Shown here piece by piece: positions 1-4,436 of a stretch of 5,977 nucleotides of DNA; the stretch's first letter is position 1; each line of letters begins with the position of its first letter. The DNA comes from Clostridia bacterium. Lineage in GTDB: Bacteria > Bacillota_A > Clostridia > Lachnospirales > Cellulosilyticaceae. A model generated the notes under the pieces. That model saw only the letters and a list, made by a program, of their open reading frames with translations, was not told where the DNA came from and ran no database searches. The DNA lies in contig JARBTY010000188.1 in assembly GCA_029239935.1 (NCBI GenBank), positions 1 to 5,977 of the forward strand. The letters run 5' to 3'. The position numbers and the translations under genes were made by a program.

Positions 1-21
1 CTCATAGTGGCTTTTACACGC

Positions 22-50
22 AAAAAAAGACAGAAACGAATTTCTGCCTT
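22..50 (-). terminator. Intrinsic terminator with UUCG loop downstream of the MORN gene
   Basis: Read on the minus strand, a 10-bp stem (AAGGCAGAAA pairing with TTTCTGTCTT, one G-U wobble) closes a TTCG tetraloop and runs straight into a U-tract (forward A-run at 22-28). The U-tract exists only on this strand, so the terminator works leftward. It lies about 95 bases past the MORN stop codon and probably ends the spmA-spmB-MORN transcript. No gene is seen between it and the stop codon, nor in bases 1-21. Confidence 0.85.
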
Positions 51-144
51 CCAACCTTAACATCTAGCATGCCTAACTATGTCATTAAGGATTCTGTCTC
101 TATTATACACGGGGTTACATAAATTATCCAGTAAAAAATCCATT

Positions 145-891
145 TTATTCTATAATTTTATCTTCTTCAAAAATGCACTCATATTGGTAGCCATTTTCAT
201 CTTGAAAAATACCTTTTCCGTGTTTGAGGCCATTTCTAAATTCACCCATATATTTTTGAGTATTGGGGTAGGTCATAACGCCTTTGCCGGTCATTGCGCC
301 ATGGACAAAATCACCTCGGTACAGGGTGCCGTTAGGCCAAGTGAAGGAACCTTTGCCATGGGGGACACCAGCAGAAAGAGCCCCTTCATAAAGTCCATCT
401 TCTATGGATAATTTGCCGGTTCCGGTCTCTACACCGTCTCTAAAATCACCTTCGTAGGTGTCGCCGTTAGTATAAAGGGCCGTGCCAGGTCCCTGCATAG
501 TATTTTTAAAAAAGGTACCCTTATAAATGGTGCCGTCTTTTTTATGCAGTTCACCTTTGCCTTCCATAGAGCCATTTACAAAATGTCCTTTATAGACCGA
601 TCCATCTGGAAAAGAGCAGACGCCAGCACCTGTCCTTTCACCTTTATGAAAGTCACCTTCGTAGATAGAACCATCTGGTAAATAACAGGTACCTTTACCG
701 TGGGGCTGATTCATCATAAAAGAACCTTCGTAAGAGAGCTTGCCTTCTTCTGTATAATATTTTCCAAGACCATGAAAAAGCGAGCCTTTAATACTACCTT
801 CATACATGACTTTGCCATTTTTATGGTACCAAATTTCATTATTATAGATATCGGGGGATTGAGTAAAGAGAGATTTAATTTTCTTTAGCAT
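145..891 (-). CDS. MORN-repeat protein (9 repeats), function unknown
   Basis: The 248-aa protein has a short basic N-terminus (residues 1-29, no convincing signal peptide). Nine tandem MORN repeats follow (residues 30-236, 22-24 aa each, pattern Y-[EKRM]-G-x-[FIL]...G-x-G...), then a degenerate partial repeat from Y237. MORN repeats form elongated beta-hairpin arrays that in other proteins bind lipids or partner proteins or act as scaffolds; there is no catalytic domain here. The ATG at 891 is supported by AAGGAG at 900-905, 8 bases upstream. The gene is 62 bases downstream of spmB on the same strand, so it may be the third gene of a spore-maturation operon, but the gap also contains an extended -10 that could drive it alone. 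Without a signal peptide it is probably cytoplasmic or peripherally membrane-bound. The family call is firm; the role is not known, and a link to sporulation rests only on position. Confidence 0.93.
   Translation of the reverse strand: MLKKIKSLFTQSPDIYNNEIWYHKNGKVMYEGSIKGSLFHGLGKYYTEEGKLSYEGSFMMNQPHGKGTCYLPDGSIYEGDFHKGERTGAGVCSFPDGSVYKGHFVNGSMEGKGELHKKDGTIYKGTFFKNTMQGPGTALYTNGDTYEGDFRDGVETGTGKLSIEDGLYEGALSAGVPHGKGSFTWPNGTLYRGDFVHGAMTGKGVMTYPNTQKYMGEFRNGLKHGKGIFQDENGYQYECIFEEDKIIE
184..804 (-). repeat. Tandem MORN-encoding units (about 69 bp each, nine copies)
   Basis: The nine protein repeats correspond to consecutive units of about 69 bases (66 bases for the sixth, 72 for the first). Recurrent glycine-rich motifs such as HGKG, TGKG and EGKG appear at the same phase in most units. 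The copies are well diverged at DNA level, so this is an old protein repeat rather than a recently expanded DNA repeat. The sixth unit is one codon short (ending IEDGL) and the first one codon long. Confidence 0.8.
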
Positions 892-922
892 GATTAGTTC
901 TCCTTAAAGCTTCATTAATCTT

Positions 923-931
923 ATTATAGCA
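923..931 (-). promoter_or_regulatory. Extended -10 promoter candidate for the MORN gene
   Basis: On the minus strand the spmB-MORN gap contains TGC followed by a perfect TATAAT hexamer, the TGn-extended -10 of SigA-type promoters. There is only a weak -35 (TTGTTT, 15-base spacing), which extended -10 promoters tolerate. Initiation would fall near position 916, about 25 bases before the start codon, leaving room for the AAGGAG site. If active, it would uncouple the MORN gene from sporulation-controlled spmA-spmB transcription. Confidence 0.5.
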
Positions 932-953
932 TTTTTATAAAAAAAACAATACA

Positions 954-1490
954 TTATATTCCAAAAAACCATAGGGTTAAATAATAAGAGCTTATGATAC
1001 CCACTAGAGTAGCTACAAGGGCGCCGGCGAGGGTGTAACGGCTGTCTTTGATTTTAACACACATAAAATAAACGGAAAGAGTATAAAATATTGTTTCAGT
1101 GCACCCAAACATGACAGAGACCAGCCGGCCGATAAAGGAGTCGGGGCCGTAGGCTTTGAAGGCGTCTAATATAAGTCCTGTGGCAGCAGAAGAAGAGAAG
1201 GTACGCATCAGAGCAATAGGGATGACTTCACTGGGGAAATTGGACCAGCTCAGAAAGGGTTTGATTAGATTAGAAATACCTTCAAGGGCACCAGAGCTTC
1301 TGAGCATACCCACCGCCATCATTAGGCCAATGAGTGTAGGCAAAATATCAAATACTACTTTAAGGCCATCAGCAGCTCCTTCTATAAAAGCTTCATAAAC
1401 ATTAACATTTTTTAAAAGCCCATAGATAACAATGACTAATATAATAATAGGAATAAGCCAGTCAGATAACCAAACAAAAGCAGTCAGCAT
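954..1490 (-). CDS. spmB: Spore maturation protein B
   Basis: SpmB is a multi-pass membrane protein which, with SpmA, is needed for normal spore core dehydration and heat resistance in Bacillus and Clostridium perfringens; its transported or sensed ligand is unknown. The 178-aa length is normal for the family. Family signatures are visible: VYEAFIEGAADGL (residues 31-43), the RTFSSSAATG segment (96-105) and GCTETIFYTLSVYF (129-142). Hydrophobic segments lie near residues 11-26, 50-63, 124-145 and 155-176. It belongs to the nucleoside-recognition (Gate) domain superfamily, like SpmA. Its ATG shares one base with the TAA of spmA (TAATG), which implies translational coupling. It is co-transcribed with spmA, and the dacB gene that heads the B. 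subtilis operon is not in this window. Identity is confident. Confidence 0.97.
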   Translation of the reverse strand: MLTAFVWLSDWLIPIIILVIVIYGLLKNVNVYEAFIEGAADGLKVVFDILPTLIGLMMAVGMLRSSGALEGISNLIKPFLSWSNFPSEVIPIALMRTFSSSAATGLILDAFKAYGPDSFIGRLVSVMFGCTETIFYTLSVYFMCVKIKDSRYTLAGALVATLVGIISSYYLTLWFFGI

Positions 1491-2068
1491 TATTTCTTCC
1501 TCCTATACATAAGTTTTGCAAAGGCAACAGCAGCTAAGGTAGAAAAGCAGGTGGCTATAATACATGGGGCAATGATTTCGGTTGGGTTAGCTGAACCATA
1601 GGAGGTTCTGTAAGAAATCATATTGATAGAAATCAGCTGTACAGAAGAAATGTTGATGATAAGAAACATGCACATGGCATGGGTGGCTCTTTTTTTATCT
1701 AGATTCAATTTTTGTAGTTCTAACATTGCTTTAAGACCAGGGGGAGTTGCGGCCCAGCCCAGTCCCAGGAAGTTGGCAATAAGATTAGTTGCTATGTACT
1801 TTCTAGCAGCGTGCCCGCGGGGGACATCGGGGAACAAGAAATCAAGAATAGGTGTCATCTTCTTGGCTAGAGCATCTATTAAGCAGGCTTTTTCTGCAAT
1901 GCGCATGACCCCCATCCACAGCGCTACAATGCCGCCCATCTTGATACACAGCTCTACAGCGTCTTGGGAGGCGGTTAGGGCTGAGGTTGTCAGCTCCCGC
2001 ATACCACCGGCAAATCCTGAAATAAATATAGAAAAAATAATCATAAAACTCCATAGATAATTTAACAT
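1490..2068 (-). CDS. spmA: Spore maturation protein A
   Basis: SpmA is the partner membrane protein of SpmB in spore core dehydration, expected in the membrane of the sporulating cell. The 192-aa length fits the family (about 195 aa). Signatures seen include the N-terminal hydrophobic segment with ISGFAGG (residues 16-22), GGIVALWMGVMRIAEKA (45-61), the FPDVPRGH loop (79-86) and the conserved NLIANFLGLGWAATPPGLKAM stretch beginning at residue 95. From memory of relatives, the last stretch usually reads N rather than W before AATP, a small oddity. Further hydrophobic segments lie near 132-150 and 166-186. The ATG at 2068 has AAGGAGG 6 bases upstream (2075-2081). It is first in the minus-strand operon and diverges from the abrB-family gene. 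A SigE-like promoter just upstream would place its expression in the mother cell, the compartment known for B. subtilis spmA. Confidence 0.97.
   Translation of the reverse strand: MLNYLWSFMIIFSIFISGFAGGMRELTTSALTASQDAVELCIKMGGIVALWMGVMRIAEKACLIDALAKKMTPILDFLFPDVPRGHAARKYIATNLIANFLGLGWAATPPGLKAMLELQKLNLDKKRATHAMCMFLIINISSVQLISINMISYRTSYGSANPTEIIAPCIIATCFSTLAAVAFAKLMYRRKK
1499..1504 (-). promoter_or_regulatory. spmB ribosome binding site inside the spmA coding end
   Basis: AGGAGG lies 8 bases before the spmB ATG and is at the same time the two tandem arginine codons (AGG AGG, R189-R190) of the basic SpmA C-terminus. The site fixes the spmB start and, together with the TAATG overlap, supports coupled translation of the two subunits. 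Confidence 0.85.
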
Positions 2069-2094
2069 GAATAACCTCCTTACTTGTCTCTATC

Positions 2095-2123
2095 AATATA
2101 TGCATCAAGAAAGAGGAACATGT
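2095..2123 (-). promoter_or_regulatory. Candidate SigE-type promoter of spmA
   Basis: On the minus strand ACATGTT (2117-2123) and CATATATT (2095-2102) are separated by exactly 14 bases. The sporulation SigE consensus, remembered as roughly KMATATT-N14-CATACAMT, is matched at 5 of 7 and 6 of 8 positions. Initiation near 2088 leaves a leader of about 20 bases containing the AAGGAGG site. B. subtilis spmA-spmB is known to be SigE-controlled, which raises the plausibility, but AT-rich DNA yields such matches by chance. Confidence 0.45.
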
Positions 2124-2242
2124 ACACCTTGCTATGCAAATGTTAATTTAACCCAAAAATGTAAATACAAAAAATGATAAATTATTTAAAAAATAAAAGT
2201 TTTCTACAAGAAAATTAGAAAAAACTTGCACAATATCATTAT

Positions 2243-2251
2243 TCGACAAAT
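2243..2251 (-). promoter_or_regulatory. Candidate Spo0A-binding site (0A box)
   Basis: The minus strand reads TTTGTCGAA, a perfect match to the 0A box core TGTCGAA bound by phosphorylated Spo0A. It is the only perfect copy in the divergent intergenic region; a one-mismatch copy (TTCTACA on the plus strand) lies at 2202-2208. It sits about 90-95 bases upstream of the predicted abrB transcription start and about 155 bases upstream of that of spmA. Repression of abrB by Spo0A is established in B. subtilis; the spacing here is different, so direction and target are uncertain. Confidence 0.5.
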
Positions 2252-2308
2252 ATTATATTATAAACTAGCATGATTTTTTAAAAAAGTCTAAAAAGAACAT
2301 AAAGATAA

Positions 2309-2337
2309 TTGACTTTTATTGCTAATTATGGTACTTT
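2309..2337 (+). promoter_or_regulatory. SigA-type promoter of the abrB-family gene
   Basis: TTGACT (2309-2314) is a 5-of-6 match to the -35 box. It is followed after 17 bases by TACTTT (2332-2337), which keeps the three most important -10 bases and has a TGG extension at 2329-2331. A perfect TATAAT overlaps at 2337-2342, but its spacing from TTGACT is 22 bases, so it is the poorer choice unless it acts alone. The leader to the GTG start would be about 53 bases. Confidence 0.55.
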
Positions 2338-2382
2338 ATAATTATTATGGATGGTAAAATTTGAGAGAAAATAGTTTAAAAA

Positions 2383-2390
2383 GGGAGAGG
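2383..2390 (+). promoter_or_regulatory. Ribosome binding site selecting the GTG start of the abrB-family gene
   Basis: GGGAGAGG ends 6 bases before the GTG at 2397. The in-frame TTG at 2361 has no comparable site and would add 12 residues that relatives lack, whereas starting at GTG gives the familiar (M)KSTGIVRKVDELGR beginning. Confidence 0.75.
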
Positions 2391-2396
2391 ATATTA

Positions 2397-2660
2397 GTGA
2401 AATCAACAGGGATAGTAAGGAAGGTAGACGAGTTAGGGAGAGTTGTTTTACCGATTGAATTAAGGAGAAACTTAGATATCAATGAAAAGGATGCATTAGA
2501 GATTTTTGTTGATAATGATAAAATTATACTTAAGAAGTATGAACCAGCAGATATTTTTAATGGCAGTATGGAAGATCTCATTGATTACAAAGGTAAAAAA
2601 ATAGCCAAAGATACAATCTATGAACTGGCAAAACTTGCGGGATTTAAAATAGCTGAATAG
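2397..2660 (+). CDS. AbrB-family transition-state regulator lacking the C-terminal cysteines
   Basis: An 87-aa DNA-binding protein of the AbrB/SpoVT swapped-hairpin family. Residues 1-48 (KSTGIVRKVDELGRVVLPIE, then LRRNLDI and EIFVDNDKIILKKY) form the AbrB DNA-binding domain, which dimerises through interlocked beta hairpins; the R/K residues of the RKVDELGR and ELRR motifs are kept. The C-terminal part (PADIFNGS to the end) aligns by eye with the short tail of many clostridial AbrB proteins, which as I recall reads like CIFCGS...YKGKxICxxC. Here the four cysteine positions are D52, N55, A70 and T73, so a metal-binding knuckle cannot form. B. subtilis AbrB represses post-exponential genes and is itself shut off by Spo0A; the 0A box upstream fits a similar circuit. 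The gene is monocistronic, with its own promoter and terminator. The family is certain. Whether this is the main AbrB or a specialised paralog is open, so no symbol is assigned. Confidence 0.93.
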   Translation: MKSTGIVRKVDELGRVVLPIELRRNLDINEKDALEIFVDNDKIILKKYEPADIFNGSMEDLIDYKGKKIAKDTIYELAKLAGFKIAE

Positions 2661-2668
2661 CACAAAAT

Positions 2669-2701
2669 AAAAAGACCTGTTAAAATAAAGGTCTTTTTTT
2701 T
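2669..2701 (+). terminator. Intrinsic terminator after the abrB-family gene
   Basis: AAAAAGACCT (2669-2678) pairs with AGGTCTTTTT (2689-2698) across a 10-base AT-rich loop, and the T-run continues to 2701. It starts 9 bases after the stop codon. Only the GACCT/AGGTC core is GC-containing, but the uninterrupted U-tract makes it convincing. It separates the regulator from the following RelA-like gene. Confidence 0.88.
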
Positions 2702-2740
2702 GAGTGTACAAACTATTCACATAATATCTTTTTAATGATA

Positions 2741-2749
2741 TGGTATAAT
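2741..2749 (+). promoter_or_regulatory. Extended -10 promoter of the RelA-like gene
   Basis: TGG followed by a perfect TATAAT (2744-2749) gives an extended -10. No good -35 exists at 16-18 bases; TTCACA at 2716-2721 is too far (22 bases). A 5-bp inverted repeat ATATC-N8-GATAT (2724-2741) abuts the -10 and could be an operator or chance. The leader to the ATG at 2806 would be about 50 bases and contains AGGAGG at 2788-2793, a slightly long 12 bases from the start. Confidence 0.6.
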
Positions 2750-2805
2750 AAGCTGAAAAAATCAAACGCATTGGGGAGATAAGGGGTAGGAGGATAAAAA
2801 ATTAA

Positions 2806-4290
2806 ATGGAATTAAAGTTATTTGGTTTTATTGAGGAAGTTTTAGAAGAATTGGACAAAATGAAGGGGCAGCTGGAGGAAGTCAGTGAAGAGATAGAAAC
2901 CTATTTTGAAGAACTGCTATGTGCCACAAACAAAGGGTATATCAATATCAACTCTAGAGTGAAGTCTAAAAAGAGTTTGAAAGAAAAGATTATAAGGAAT
3001 GACTACTATCAAAAGTATAATACTAAAGAAAAATTATTTGATAACATATCTGATTTGATAGGTATAAGGCTTGAATGTAAATTTGTACAGGATGAGACAG
3101 AGATTTATAAATTTATTAAAAGGCACTTTAATGAAAAGGCAGAAGGGTTTGAAGACTACTATTATAATGCATCAGAACCCAATATTATTTTTAATCTGGG
3201 AGGCAAACAGCCGAAGGAACAAAAAAATGGTGTAAAGGTGTATAGAATAGACGGTAAATATTTAGGCAGACAAAAAAATATCAATTTTGAGATTCAAATC
3301 AAATCGCTCGTTAATATCTTTTGGAGTGAAATCGAGCATAAGATTATTTATAAAAATTACAACTATATTATAGCAGATAACTTTTATAAGGATATTATGA
3401 AAGCTATTAAAAATAGTTTGACCACCATTGATCAGCAGCTCTTATTGATATCCAACCAGATTGAGACAGGTGAGACCAATACTATAGATAAGAGGGAAGA
3501 GCAGCTTGAGAACCTACTTTCAAAAATCATATACGATATGTTTGCCATACGGATGAAAGACAGTATTGGTGTCTTAGTTGATTTTAGGAAGTCCTGTGAA
3601 GCTATTGTCAAATATGTATTTAGAGATGCTTTAGAAAACAACATAGACAAGTATAATCATAATCTTATTACAGGCTTTGATAGATTAAAGCAAATAGATC
3701 AAAGCAGTATTGATTTTAAACAAAAAATCATATTTGAAAGAGAACCTGTTTTTGAAAATGCATATACGGCTATTTTAGGAACACATATCAAAAACTATAC
3801 AAATGAGGAGTTCCAGTGGTGCCTATTTTTTAGAGTATTATTTGCTATAGAAGTTGATAATAATGTGGGAGATTTTGAGACCTTTATCCATTACTATACA
3901 GATAAAATATATCATAAGATTTCTTGCAACAGACTCAGTTCCAATTTTACTGCTAAGGAAACAAAAGAAATATTAGATACCATTATGATTCAGTTTGCAG
4001 CTATTTTTATTAAAGTAAATTCCGTAGAACTTTTGTATGAAAATGTTATTGAGCAGATTACAAAAATTGCAAACAGTATCATAGATACTTTATATAGGAA
4101 CATTTTAACATTTGAGCAGTGGGAAGATGAAAAAGATATTTATTTAACACTCTTTGAACTGAGACTTGTTACGCTATTTAATATAGATATAAAACCTGAA
4201 ACGGTACTGGACTTTCTGGAACGGGTACGTTACAGCAAGTCTAATATTGAGATGCCAAAAGGTATACTTAAGTATATTTATAAGGTCTAA
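2806..4290 (+). CDS. RelA/SpoT-domain protein with unknown C-terminal region
   Basis: 494 aa. Residues 9-38 are Glu/Leu/Lys-rich and coiled-coil-like. Residues 45-222 resemble the synthetase domain of small alarmone synthetases such as RelQ: S50-RVK-53 with SLKEK (57-61) for the RxKxxxSIxxK loop, D83-LIGIR-88 for the metal-binding DIxGxR, FEIQIKS (161-167) for the catalytic-Glu ExQIRT, and IFWSEIEHKIIYK (171-183) for NFWATIEHSLNYK, followed by the typical helix pair (to about 222). The usual KxxGYxSxH segment, which stacks the acceptor guanine, is not recognisable; the best counterpart is KNGVKVYRIDG (140-150), with V143 and R147 where Tyr and His are expected, and the EIQIRT Arg is Lys (K166). 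Residues 223-494 look mostly helical and match nothing I know. There is no HD hydrolase, TGS or ACT domain. It may be a divergent (p)ppGpp or other pyrophosphate transferase, a toxSAS-like toxin, or an inactive sensor. The fold call is firm; the activity is unknown. Confidence 0.85.
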   Translation: MELKLFGFIEEVLEELDKMKGQLEEVSEEIETYFEELLCATNKGYININSRVKSKKSLKEKIIRNDYYQKYNTKEKLFDNISDLIGIRLECKFVQDETEIYKFIKRHFNEKAEGFEDYYYNASEPNIIFNLGGKQPKEQKNGVKVYRIDGKYLGRQKNINFEIQIKSLVNIFWSEIEHKIIYKNYNYIIADNFYKDIMKAIKNSLTTIDQQLLLISNQIETGETNTIDKREEQLENLLSKIIYDMFAIRMKDSIGVLVDFRKSCEAIVKYVFRDALENNIDKYNHNLITGFDRLKQIDQSSIDFKQKIIFEREPVFENAYTAILGTHIKNYTNEEFQWCLFFRVLFAIEVDNNVGDFETFIHYYTDKIYHKISCNRLSSNFTAKETKEILDTIMIQFAAIFIKVNSVELLYENVIEQITKIANSIIDTLYRNILTFEQWEDEKDIYLTLFELRLVTLFNIDIKPETVLDFLERVRYSKSNIEMPKGILKYIYKV

Positions 4291-4299
4291 ACTTATAAA
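4277..4299 (+). repeat. Perfect inverted repeat straddling the stop codon of the RelA-like gene
   Basis: TTTATAAG (4277-4284) and CTTATAAA (4292-4299) are perfect 8-bp complements with a 7-base loop that contains the TAA stop. There is no U-tract after it on either strand and the stem is AT-rich, so it is not a standard terminator. No other terminator is visible before the hydratase promoter, so read-through is possible. The rest of 4300-4380 shows only A-rich sequence. Confidence 0.5.
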
Positions 4300-4385
4300 A
4301 AAGGTAATATTTACACATTACTATAAATAATTATGCAAAAAAAGATTAAAATCAGTGATGAAATATAGGAGATAGATTGATAATA

Positions 4386-4394
4386 TGTTATAAT
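4386..4394 (+). promoter_or_regulatory. Extended -10 promoter of the hydratase gene
   Basis: TGT followed by a perfect TATAAT (4389-4394) forms an extended -10 with no recognisable -35 at 16-18 bases. Transcription would start near 4401 with a leader of about 36 bases ending in the AAGGAGG site. The short leader leaves no room for a riboswitch or T-box. Confidence 0.6.
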
Positions 4395-4422
4395 TAACGA
4401 AGATATTTTAATATATTTTTGA

Positions 4423-4428
4423 AGGAGG
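4423..4428 (+). promoter_or_regulatory. Ribosome binding site fixing the GTG start of the hydratase
   Basis: AGGAGG lies 8 bases before the GTG at 4437. The next codon is also a valine (GTT), and the protein then reads [12 protein letters not shown]. There is no in-frame ATG near this site, so the GTG is the only start with correct spacing. Confidence 0.85.
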
Positions 4429-4436
4429 AATAGATA

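Larger units (their letters stand above)
2069..2396. other. Divergent regulatory region between spmA and the abrB-family gene
   Basis: This is 328 bases of AT-rich DNA without a credible gene. It holds, from left to right: the spmA ribosome binding site, a SigE-like promoter firing left, a small inverted repeat TTTTCT-ACA-AGAAAA at 2200-2214, a perfect Spo0A box core at 2243-2249, and a SigA-type promoter firing right. The stretch 2140-2226 shows only A/T runs. The layout suggests that both flanking genes respond to the transition into sporulation. Confidence 0.7.

Noticed and set aside
79..411. Open frame of 110 codons on the plus strand
   Set aside because: It lies mostly antisense inside the MORN gene, has no ribosome binding site, and its apparent protein resembles no family; it is a shadow of the repeat coding sequence.
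1623..2060. Open frame of 145 codons on the plus strand
   Set aside because: It is fully antisense to spmA, whose protein is unmistakable; there is no promoter or ribosome binding site for it.
2200..2214. Inverted repeat TTTTCT-ACA-AGAAAA in the divergent region, overlapping a one-mismatch 0A box (TTCTACA)
   Set aside because: Short A/T arms in very AT-rich DNA are expected by chance, and the mismatch falls in the conserved box core; not enough for a separate operator call.
2337..2342. Perfect TATAAT as the -10 of the abrB-family gene
   Set aside because: It is 22 bases from the TTGACT box and lacks a TGn extension; the overlapping TACTTT at 2332-2337 has a 17-base spacing and TGG extension, so it was preferred, though both could contribute.
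2361..2396. Upstream TTG start adding 12 residues to the AbrB-family protein
   Set aside because: No Shine-Dalgarno sequence at the right distance, and it places residues before the conserved KSTGIVRKVDELGR beginning; the GTG at 2397 has GGGAGAGG 6 bases upstream.
4291..4436. Possible riboswitch, T-box or terminator before the hydratase
   Set aside because: The leader downstream of the predicted promoter is only about 36 bases, and no GC-containing stem with a U-tract was found.
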